Source of the DNA: Nautilus pompilius | Lineage: Eukaryota > Mollusca > Cephalopoda > Nautilida > Nautilidae | Length of the DNA stretch: 64,000 nucleotides | Assembly (NCBI GenBank): GCA_018389105.1 | Contig: JACATO010002216.1 | Span: forward strand, 1 to 64,000 | Reading direction: 5' to 3' | In this document: positions 25,701-37,700 of the stretch, in pieces | Layout of the letters: the number at the start of each line of letters is the position of its first letter | How positions within the stretch are numbered: position 1 is the first letter of the stretch | The notes under the pieces: model-generated | The model's input: the letters and a program-made list of their open reading frames with translations, nothing else | What the model was told of the DNA's origin: nothing | The model's database searches: none | Translations under genes and position numbers: made by a program

Positions 25701-28700
25701 ACCGACGAGAAATGCACAAGTTTTTTTTTTTTTTAAATAAATAAACATCAAAGCTTCGTGGAAAATCAACCATACCTCGCTCCACGACATAACTGGCGGG
25801 TAAAAAGCCTTGCTGGCCGTCACATGACTCTCCCATCCACCAGTTCTCGCTGTCCTTGTACAAGATTAAGATTATATCCCCTTGGATAAGTGACAATTCG
25901 TCTGCCCTTTGAGCTTGGTAGTCATATAGTACTTGAGCCTAGGAAAAAGACCAGTAGTTTTTTCCTTTCTTACACAAAATTGTAAGGAATTCTTTTTATT
26001 TTTTTTAAATCTCAGGAAATTCTAAGACTGTTGGGCCAGACCTCAGTCAGAGTTAAAACAAGGTGCAGCACCTAACTTTAACATGCAGAAAGCTACATTA
26101 TTAAATGACAAATTCAGAACCAATTCAGCCTGTCTGTCTGGCAGAACACCATCATATCAAAGTCTAAGTGGAGATTTAATTGAAGAGTAATCATCAAACA
26201 CTACAACAAAGTCTCATTGTTTTTCCTTCATTCTCACATTTATCATGGCCAGGTAAGAACACTGTGATACATGCTAACAAAATTCATGGGATGGCATATA
26301 ATTAAAAAAAGACAGAGAATTTGAGGTGTTGTGTATAAAAGTATCAGAAGTATTAATTAGAATCAAATCTCTCAGTATACATCACATGAGCATGTTTCCA
26401 GTTGAAGATTCCACAGATCATGAAGATACCTTATGCACCAGTGCCCCAGTGGTTAGACTACTAGACTACAAGGGATGAAACTCCAAGTTTAGTTTGGTGC
26501 GTTTCCATAGCATGGTTTCTTCTCACTATTCAACACCAAGCAGCCAGCCAACACATAAATCCACCCCTCCCATCTAAAAATTGAAAACAAATCAAGCTTT
26601 TTCCCTGCTAAAGTTGGAAGTGCCAAGACCCACATGGTAACATAAGCAACACTTTCTAGTGGATAACAATGGCACCCCATTTCTCACCAGAGTTGTCTCC
26701 CACATAAAGCAGTTATCTCCATTGATAAGACTGGTGTAAGACACAACAACATACAAACACAAAACTGTGCCAATGATAACACAATGTATTAAATCATCAA
26801 AATGGCAAATAAGCAGTATTACATCATAATGCATAATTATGTGTATATGTATGTGTGTGTGAGCATGTGTATACAAAATGTCACAGAAAACAAGACAAAC
26901 ATGTTTGCACACCTATTATCAGTTGACAGACAAATAAATGCAAGACATGTGACACATGCATGAGAGCACCAGCTACTGCTATTTGCAATCAGCAGCCAGA
27001 GACCAAGATTATATGGTCAAGTGATGAATGAGTCATTAAAATTCAAAGATTTCTATTAACAAAACAGATATTCACACTAAAGGTCAAGTTTTTAAAGAAA
27101 CCTAAAACTGCCTACATTTGAAAATGTACTCAAAGATCCTGTTATTTAGAAAATGATTAGAAACTCCTACCCATCCAATCAACCTTTTAGAAATCTTTCA
27201 TAACCCTAATGTAAGGGAGTAAAATGCACAAACTAATCATGCAGTGTAATTTTTGGTTTTTTTAGGCAGATAACAGGAACTTTACTTTACAGCTTTAAAG
27301 GATCCTTAGTAAATTCAGAAACTGTTGATAGGATGATGGAGATTGTCTGAAATAGCCCTGTACTCTCTAGGTTGGTTAGTTAGTTAGTTCAGTAACTGTT
27401 GATAAGGTGACAGAGATTGTCTGAAATAGCCCTGTACTCTCTAGGTTGGTTAGTTAGTTAGTTCAGTAACTGTTGATAAGGTGACAGAGATTGTCTGAAA
27501 TAGCCCTGTACTCTCTAGGTTGGTTAGTTAGTTAGTTCAGTAACTGTTGATGAGGTGACAGACATTGTCTGAAATAGCCCTGTACTCTCTAGATTGGTTA
27601 GTTAGTTAGTTCAGTAACTGTTGATAGGATGATGGAGATTGTCTGAAATAGCCCTGTACTCTCTAGGTTGGTTAGTTAGTTAGTTCAGTAACTGTTGATA
27701 AGGTGACAGAGATTGTCTGAAATAGCCCTGTACTCTCTAGGTTGGTTAGTTAGTTAGTTCAGTAACTGTTAATAAGGTGACAGAGATTGTCTGAAATAGC
27801 CCTCTACTCTCTAGGTTGGTTAGTTAGTTAGTTCAGTAACTGTTGATGAGGTGACAGAGATTGTCTGAAATAGCCCTCTACTCTCTAGGTTGGTTAGTTA
27901 GTTAGTTCAGTAACTGTTGATAAGGTGACAGAGATTGTCTGAAATAGCCCTCTACTCTCTAGGTTGGTTAGTTAGTTAGTTCAGTAACTGTTGATAAGGT
28001 GACAGAGATTGTCTGAAATAGCCCTGTACTCTCTAGGTTGGTTAGTTAGTTAGTTCAGTAACTGTTAATAAGGTGACAGAGATTGTCTGAAATAGCCCTC
28101 TACTCTCTAGGTTGGTTAGTTAGTTAGTTCAGTAACTGTTGATAAGGTGACAGAGATTGTCTGAAATAGCCCTGTAGTCTCTAGGTTGGTTAGTTAGTTA
28201 GTTCAGTAACTGTTAATAAGGTGACAGAGATTGTCTGAAATAGCCCTGTACTCTCTAGGTTGGTTAGTTAGTTAGTTCAGTAACTGTTGATAAGATGACA
28301 GAGATTGTCTGAAATAGCCCTCTACTCTCTAGGTTGGTTAGTTAGTTAGTTCAGTAACTGTTGATAAGGTGACAGAGATTGTCTGAAATAGCCCTGTACT
28401 CTCTAGGTTGGTTAGTTAGTTAGTTCAGTAACTGTTGATAAGGTGACAGAGATTGTCTGAAATAGCCCTGTACTCTCTAGGTTGGTTAGTTAGTTAGTTC
28501 AGTAACTGTTGATGAGGTGACAGAGATTGTCTGAAATAGCCCTCTACTCTCTAGGTTGGTTAGTTAGTTAGTTCAGTAACTGTTGATAGGATGATGGAGA
28601 TTGTCTGAAATAGCCCTGTACTCTCTAGGTTGGTTAGTTAGTTAGTTCAGTAAATGTTGATGAGGTGACAGAGATTGTCTGAAATAGCCCTGTACTCTCT

Positions 28701-31700
28701 AGGTTGGTTAGTTAGTTAGTTCAGTAACTGTTAATAAGGTGACAGAGATTGTCTGAAATAGCCCTCTACTCTCTAGGTTGGTTAGTTAGTTAGTTCAGTA
28801 ACTGTTGATGAGGTGACAGAGATTGTCTGAAATAGCCCTCTACTCTCTAGGTTGGTTAGTTAGTTAGTTCAGTAACTGTTGATAAGGTGACAGAGATTGT
28901 CTGAAATAGCCCTCTACTCTCTAGGTTGGTTAGTTAGTTAGTTCAGTAACTGTTGATAAGGTGACAGAGATTGTCTGAAATAGCCCTGTACTCTCTAGGT
29001 TGGTTAGTTAGTTAGTTCAGTAACTGTTGATAAGGTGACAGAGATTGTCTGAAATAGCCCTGTACTCTCTAGGTTGGTTAGTTAGTTAGTTCAGTAACTG
29101 TTGATGAGGTGACAGAGATTGTCTGAAATAGCCCTCTACTCTCTAGGTTGGTTAGTTAGTTAGTTCAGTAACTGTTGATAGGATGATGGAGATTGTCTGA
29201 AATAGCCCTGTACTCTCTAGGTTGGTTAGTTAGTTAGTTCAGTAAATGTTGATGAGGTGACAGAGATTGTCTGAAATAGCCCTGTACTCTCTAGGTTGGT
29301 TAGTTAGTTAGTTCAGTAACTGTTGATAAGGTGACAGAGATTGTCTGAAATAGCCCTGTACTCTCTAGGTTGGTTAGTTAGTTAGTTCAGTAACTGTTGA
29401 TAAGGTGACAGAGATTGTCTGAAATAGCCCTCTACTCTCTAGGTTGGTTAGTTAGTTAGTTCAGTAACTGTTGATAGGATGATGGAGATTGTCTGAAATA
29501 GCCCTGTACTCTCTAGGTTGGTTAGTTAGTTAGTTCAGTAAATGTTGATGAGGTGACAGAGATTGTCTGAAATAGCCCTCTACTCTCTAGGTTGGTTAGT
29601 TAGTTAGTTCAGTAACTGTTGATGAGGTGACAGAGATTGTCTGAAATAGCCCTGTACTCTCTAGGTTGGTTAGTTAGTTAGTTCAGTAACTGTTGATAAG
29701 GTGACAGAGATTGTCTGAAATAGCCCTCTACTCTCTAGGTTGGTTAGTTAGTTAGTTCAGTAACTGTTGATAGGATGATGGAGATTGTCTGAAATAGCCC
29801 TGTACTCTCTAGGTTGGTTAGTTAGTTAGTTCAGTAAATGTTGATGAGGTGACAGAGATTGTCTGAAATAGCCCTCTACTCTCTAGGTTGGTTAGTTAGT
29901 TAGTTCAGTAACTGTTGATGAGGTGACAGAGATTGTCTGAAATAGCCCTGTACTCTCTAGGTTGGTTAGTTAGTTAGTTCAGTAACTGTTGATAAGGTGA
30001 CAGAGATTGTCTGAAATAGCCCTGTACTCTCTAGGTTGGTTAGTTAGTTAGTTCAGTAACTGTTGATAGGATGATGGAGATTGTCTGAAATAGCCCTGTA
30101 CTCTCTAGGTTGGTTAGTTAGTTAGTTCAGTAAATGTTGATGAGGTGACAGAGATTGTCTGAAATAGCCCTCTACTCTCTAGGTTGGTTAGTTAGTTAGT
30201 TCAGTAACTGTTGATGAGGTGACAGAGATTGTCTGAAATAGCCCTGTACTCTCTAGGTTGGTTAGTTAGTTAGTTCAGTAACTGTTGATAAGGTGACAGA
30301 GATTGTCTGAAATAGCCCTCTACTCTCTAGGTTGGTTAGTTAGTTAGTTCAGTAACTGTTGATAGGATGATGGAGATTGTCTGAAATAGCCCTGTACTCT
30401 CTAGGTTGGTTAGTTAGTTAGTTCAGTAAATGTTGATGAGGTGACAGAGATTGTCTGAAATAGCCCTCTACTCTCTAGGTTGGTTAGTTAGTTAGTTCAG
30501 TAACTGTTGATGAGGTGACAGAGATTGTCTGAAATAGCCCTGTACTCTCTAGGTTGGTTAGTTAGTTAGTTCAGTAACTGTTGATAAGGTGACAGAGATT
30601 GTCTGAAATAGCCCTGTACTCTCTAGGTTGGTTAGTTAGTTAGTTCAGTAAATGTTGATGAGGTGACAGAGATTGTCTGAAATAGCCCTGTACTCTCTAG
30701 GTTGGTTAGTTAGTTAGTTCAGTAACTGTTAATAAGGTGACAGAGATTGTCTGAAATAGCCCTGTACTCTCTAGGTTGGTTAGTTAGTTAGTTCAGTAAC
30801 TGTTGATGAGGTGACAGAGATTGTCTGAAATAGCCCTCTACTCTCTAGGTTGGTTAGTTAGTTAGTTCAGTAACTGTTGATAAGGTGACAGAGATTGTCT
30901 GAAATAGCCCTCTACTCTCTAGGTTGGTTAGTTAGTTAGTTCAGTAACTGTTGATAAGGTGACAGAGATTGTCTGAAATAGCCCTGTACTCTCTAGGTTG
31001 GTTAGTTAGTTAGTTCAGTAACTGTTGATAAGGTGACAGAGATTGTCTGAAATAGCCCTGTACTCTCTAGGTTGGTTAGTTAGTTAGTTCAGTAACTGTT
31101 GATGAGGTGACAGAGATTGTCTGAAATAGCCCTCTACTCTCTAGGTTGGTTAGTTAGTTAGTTCAGTAACTGTTGATGAGGTGACAGAGATTGTCTGAAA
31201 TAGCCCTGTACTCTCTAGGTTGGTTAGTTAGTTAGTTCAGTAAATGTTGATGAGGTGACAGAGATTGTCTGAAATAGCCCTGTACTCTCTAGGTTGGTTA
31301 GTTAGTTAGTTCAGTAACTGTTGATAAGGTGACAGAGATTGTCTGAAATAGCCCTGTACTCTCTAGGTTGGTTAGTTAGTTAGTTCAGTAACTGTTGATA
31401 AGGTGACAGAGATTGTCTGAAATAGCCCTCTACTCTCTAGGTTGGTTAGTTAGTTAGTTCAGTAACTGTTGATAGGATGATGGAGATTGTCTGAAATAGC
31501 CCTGTACTCTCTAGGTTGGTTAGTTAGTTAGTTCAGTAAATGTTGATGAGGTGACAGAGATTGTCTGAAATAGCCCTCTACTCTCTAGGTTGGTTAGTTA
31601 GTTAGTTCAGTAACTGTTGATGAGGTGACAGAGATTGTCTGAAATAGCCCTGTACTCTCTAGGTTGGTTAGTTAGTTAGTTCAGTAACTGTTGATAAGGT

Positions 31701-34700
31701 GACAGAGATTGTCTGAAATAGCCCTCTACTCTCTAGGTTGGTTAGTTAGTTAGTTCAGTAACTGTTGATAGGATGATGGAGATTGTCTGAAATAGCCCTG
31801 TACTCTCTAGGTTGGTTAGTTAGTTAGTTCAGTAAATGTTGATGAGGTGACAGAGATTGTCTGAAATAGCCCTCTACTCTCTAGGTTGGTTAGTTAGTTA
31901 GTTCAGTAACTGTTGATGAGGTGACAGAGATTGTCTGAAATAGCCCTGTACTCTCTAGGTTGGTTAGTTAGTTAGTTCAGTAACTGTTGATAAGGTGACA
32001 GAGATTGTCTGAAATAGCCCTGTACTCTCTAGGTTGGTTAGTTAGTTAGTTCAGTAACTGTTGATAAGGTGACAGAGATTGTCTGAAATAGCCCTCTACT
32101 CTCTAGGTTGGTTAGTTAGTTAGTTCAGTAACTGTTAATAAGGTGACAGAGATTGTCTGAAATAGCCCTCTACTCTCTAGGTTGGTTAGTTAGTTAGTTC
32201 AGTAACTGTTGATGAGGTGACAGAGATTGTCTGAAATAGCCCTCTACTCTCTAGGTTGGTTAGTTAGTTAGTTCAGTAACTGTTGATGAGGTGACAGAGA
32301 TTGTCTGAAATAGCCCTGTACTCTCTAGGTTGGTTAGTTAGTTAGTTCAGTAAATGTTGATGAGGTGACAGAGATTGTCTGAAATAGCCCTCTACTCTCT
32401 AGGTTGGTTAGTTAGTTAGTTCAGTAACTGTTGATGAGGTGACAGAGATTGTCTGAAATAGCCCTGTACTCTCTAGGTTGGTTAGTTAGTTAGTTCAGTA
32501 ACTGTTGATAAGGTGACAGAGATTGTCTGAAATAGCCCTGTACTCTCTGGGTTGGTTAGTTAGTTAGTTCAGTAACTGTTGATAGGATGATGGAGATTGT
32601 CTGAAATAGCCCTGTACTCTCTAGGTTGGTTAGTTAGTTAGTTCAGTAAATGTTGATGAGGTGACAGAGATTGTCTGAAATAGCCCTGTACTCTCTAGGT
32701 TGGTTAGTTAGTTAGTTCAGTAACTGTTGATAAGGTGACAGAGATTGTCTGAAATAGCCCTCTACTCTCTAGGTTGGTTAGTTAGTTAGTTCAGTAACTG
32801 TTGATAGGATGATGGAGATTGTCTGAAATAGCCCTGTACTCTCTAGGTTGGTTAGTTAGTTAGTTCAGTAACTGTTGATAAGGTGACAGAGATTGTCTGA
32901 AATAGCCCTCTACTCTCTAGGTTGGTTAGTTAGTTAGTTCAGTAACTGTTGATAGGATGATGGAGATTGTCTGAAATAGCCCTGTACTCTCTAGGTTGGT
33001 TAGTTAGTTAGTTCAGTAAATGTTGATGAGGTGACAGAGATTGTCTGAAATAGCCCTGTACTCTCTAGGTTGGTTAGTTAGTTAGTTCAGTAACTGTTGA
33101 TAAGGTGACAGAGATTGTCTGAAATAGCCCTCTACTCTCTAGGTTGGTTAGTTAGTTAGTTCAGTAACTGTTGATAGGATGATGGAGATTGTCTGAAATA
33201 GCCCTGTACTCTCTAGGTTGGTTAGTTAGTTAGTTCAGTAAATGTTGATGAGGTGACAGAGATTGTCTGAAATAGCCCTCTACTCTCTAGGTTGGTTAGT
33301 TAGTTAGTTCAGTAACTGTTGATGAGGTGACAGAGATTGTCTGAAATAGCCCTGTACTCTCTAGGTTGGTTAGTTAGTTAGTTCAGTAACTGTTGATAAG
33401 GTGACAGAGATTGTCTGAAATAGCCCTGTACTCTCTAGGTTGGTTAGTTAGTTAGTTCAGTAACTGTTGATAAGGTGACAGAGATTGTCTGAAATAGCCC
33501 TCTACTCTCTAGGTTGGTTAGTTAGTTAGTTCAGTAACTGTTGATAGGATGATGGAGATTGTCTGAAATAGCCCTGTACTCTCTAGGTTGGTTAGTTAGT
33601 TAGTTCAGTAAATGTTGATGAGGTGACAGAGATTGTCTGAAATAGCCCTCTACTCTCTAGGTTGGTTAGTTAGTTAGTTCAGTAACTGTTGATGAGGTGA
33701 CAGAGATTGTCTGAAATAGCCCTGTACTCTCTAGGTTGGTTAGTTAGTTAGTTCAGTAACTGTTGATAAGGTGACAGAGATTGTCTGAAATAGCCCTCTA
33801 CTCTCTAGGTTGGTTAGTTAGTTAGTTCAGTAACTGTTGATAGGATGATGGAGATTGTCTGAAATAGCCCTGTACTCTCTAGGTTGGTTAGTTAGTTAGT
33901 TCAGTAAATGTTGATGAGGTGACAGAGATTGTCTGAAATAGCCCTCTACTCTCTAGGTTGGTTAGTTAGTTAGTTCAGTAACTGTTGATGAGGTGACAGA
34001 GATTGTCTGAAATAGCCCTGTACTCTCTAGGTTGGTTAGTTAGTTAGTTCAGTAACTGTTGATAAGGTGACAGAGATTGTCTGAAATAGCCCTCTACTCT
34101 CTAGGTTGGTTAGTTAGTTAGTTCAGTAACTGTTAATAAGGTGACAGAGATTGTCTGAAATAGCCCTCTACTCTCTAGGTTGGTTAGTTAGTTAGTTCAG
34201 TAACTGTTGATAAGGTGACAGAGATTGTCTGAAATAGCCCTCTACTCTCTAGGTTGGTTAGTTAGTTAGTTCAGTAACTGTTGATGAGGTGACAGAGATT
34301 GTCTGAAATAGCCCTGTACTCTCTAGGTTGGTTAGTTAGTTAGTTCAGTAAATGTTGATGAGGTGACAGAGATTGTCTGAAATAGCCCTCTACTCTCTAG
34401 GTTGGTTAGTTAGTTAGTTCAGTAACTGTTGATGAGGTGACAGAGATTGTCTGAAATAGCCCTGTACTCTCTAGGTTGGTTAGTTAGTTAGTTCAGTAAC
34501 TGTTGATAAGGTGACAGAGATTGTCTGAAATAGCCCTGTACTCTCTGGGTTGGTTAGTTAGTTAGTTCAGTAACTGTTGATAGGATGATGGAGATTGTCT
34601 GAAATAGCCCTGTACTCTCTAGGTTGGTTAGTTAGTTAGTTCAGTAAATGTTGATGAGGTGACAGAGATTGTCTGAAATAGCCCTGTACTCTCTAGGTTG

Positions 34701-37700
34701 GTTAGTTAGTTAGTTCAGTAACTGTTGATAAGGTGACAGAGATTGTCTGAAATAGCCCTCTACTCTCTAGGTTGGTTAGTTAGTTAGTTCAGTAACTGTT
34801 GATAGGATGATGGAGATTGTCTGAAATAGCCCTGTACTCTCTAGGTTGGTTAGTTAGTTAGTTCAGTAACTGTTGATGAGGTGACAGAGATTGTCTGAAA
34901 TAGCCCTGTACTCTCTAGGTTGGTTAGTTAGTTAGTTCAGTAACTGTTGATAAGGTGACAGAGATTGTCTGAAATAGCCCTGTACTCTCTAGGTTGGTTA
35001 GTTAGTTAGTTCAGTAACTGTTGATAAGGTGACAGAGATTGTCTGAAATAGCCCTGTACTCTCTAGGTTGGTTGGTTAGTTAGTTCAGTAACTGTTGATA
35101 AGGTGACGGAGATTGTCTGAAATAGCCCTGTACTCTCTAGGTTGGTTAGTTAGTTAGTTCAGTAACTGTTGATAAGGTGACAGAGATTGTCTGAAATAGC
35201 CCTGTACTCTCTAGGTTGGTTAGTTAGTTAGTTCAGTAACTGTTGATAAGGTGACAGAGATTGTCTGAAATAGCCCTGTACTCTCTAGGTTGGTTAGTTA
35301 GTTAGTTCAGTAACTGTTGATAAGGTGACAGAGATTGTCTGAAATAGCCCTGTACTCTCTAGGTTGGTTAGTTAGTTAGTTCAGTAACTGTTGATAAGGT
35401 GACAGAGATTGTCTGAAATAGCCCTGTACTCTCTAGGTTGGTTAGTTAGTTAGTTCAGTAACTGTTAATAAGGTGACAGAGATTGTCTGAAATAGCCCTC
35501 TACTCTCTAGGTTGGTTAGTTAGTTAGTTCAGTAACTGTTGATAAGGTGACAGAGATTGTCTGAAATAGCCCTGTACTCTCTAGGTTGGTTAGTTAGTTA
35601 GTTCAGTAAATGTTGATGAGGTGACAGAGATTGTCTGAAATAGCCCTCTACTCTCTAGGTTGGTTAGTTAGTTAGTTCAGTAACTGTTGATGAGGTGACA
35701 GAGATTGTCTGAAATAGCCCTGTACTCTCTAGGTTGGTTAGTTAGTTAGTTCAGTAAATGTTGATGAGGTGACAGAGATTGTCTGAAATAGCCCTCTACT
35801 CTCTAGGTTGGTTAGTTAGTTAGTTCAGTAACTGTTGATGAGGTGACAGAGATTGTCTGAAATAGCCCTGTACTCTCTAGGTTGGTTAGTTAGTTAGTTC
35901 AGTAACTGTTGATAAGGTGACAGAGATTGTCTGAAATAGCCCTGTACTCTCTAGGTTGGTTAGTTAGTTAGTTCAGTAAATGTTGATAAGGTGACAGAGA
36001 TTGTCTGAAATAGCCCTCTACTCTCTAGGTTGGTTAGTTAGTTAGTTCAGTAACTGTTGATAAGGTGACAGAGATTGTCTGAAATAGCCCTCTACTCTCT
36101 AGGTTGGTTAGTTAGTTAGTTCAGTAACTGTTGATAGGATGATGGAGATTGTCTGAAATAGCCCTGTACTCTCTAGGTTGGTTAGTTAGTTAGTTCAGTA
36201 AATGTTGATGAGGTGACAGAGATTGTCTGAAATAGCCCTGTACTCTCTAGGTTGGTTAGTTAGTTAGTTCAGTAACTGTTGATAAGGTGACAGAGATTGT
36301 CTGAAATAGCCCTCTACTCTCTAGGTTGGTTAGTTAGTTAGTTCAGTAACTGTTGATAAGGTGACAGAGATTGTCTGAAATAGCCCTGTACTCTCTAGGT
36401 TGGTTAGTTAGTTAGTTCAGTAACTGTTGATGAGGTGACAGAGATTGTCTGAAATAGCCCTGTACTCTCTAGGTTGGTTAGTTAGTTAGTTCAGTAACTG
36501 TTGATGAGGTGACAGAGATTGTCTGAAATAGCCCTCTACTCTCTAGGTTGGTTAGTTAGTTAGTTCAGTAACTGTTGATAAGGTGACAGAGATTGTCTGA
36601 AATAGCCCTCTACTCTCTAGGTTGGTTAGTTAGTTAGTTCAGTAACTGTTGATAGGATGATGGAGATTGTCTGAAATAGCCCTGTACTCTCTAGGTTGGT
36701 TAGTTAGTTAGTTCAGTAACTGTTGATAAGGTGACAGAGATTGTCTGAAATAGCCCTGTACTCTCTAGGTTGGTTAGTTAGTTAGTTCAGTAACTGTTGA
36801 TAAGGTGACAGAGATTGTCTGAAATAGCCCTCTACTCTCTAGGTTGGTTAGTTAGTTAGTTCAGTAACTGTTGATAGGATGATGGAGATTGTCTGAAATA
36901 GCCCTGTACTCTCTAGGTTGGTTAGTTAGTTAGTTCAGTAACTGTTGATGAGGTGACAGAGATTGTCTGAAATAGCCCTGTACTCTCTAGGTTGGTTAGT
37001 TAGTTAGTTCAGTAACTGTTGATAAGGTGACAGAGATTGTCTGAAATAGCCCTGTACTCTCTAGGTTGGTTAGTTAGTTAGTTCAGTAACTGTTGATAAG
37101 GTGACAGAGATTGTCTGAAATAGCCCTGTACTCTCTAGGTTGGTTGGTTAGTTAGTTCAGTAACTGTTGATAAGGTGACGGAGATTGTCTGAAATAGCCC
37201 TGTACTCTCTAGGTTGGTTAGTTAGTTAGTTCAGTAACTGTTGATAAGGTGACAGAGATTGTCTGAAATAGCCCTGTACTCTCTAGGTTGGTTAGTTAGT
37301 TAGTTCAGTAACTGTTGATAAGGTGACAGAGATTGTCTGAAATAGCCCTGTACTCTCTAGGTTGGTTAGTTAGTTAGTTCAGTAACTGTTGATAAGGTGA
37401 CAGAGATTGTCTGAAATAGCCCTGTACTCTCTAGGTTGGTTAGTTAGTTAGTTCAGTAACTGTTGATAAGGTGACAGAGATTGTCTGAAATAGCCCTGTA
37501 CTCTCTAGGTTGGTTAGTTAGTTAGTTCAGTAACTGTTGATAAGGTGACAGAGATTGTCTGAAATAGCCCTGTACTCTCTAGGTTGGTTAGTTAGTTAGT
37601 TCAGTAACTGTTGATAAGGTGACAGAGATTGTCTGAAATAGCCCTGTACTCTCTAGGTTGGTTAGTTAGTTAGTTCAGTAACTGTTGATAAGGTGACAGA

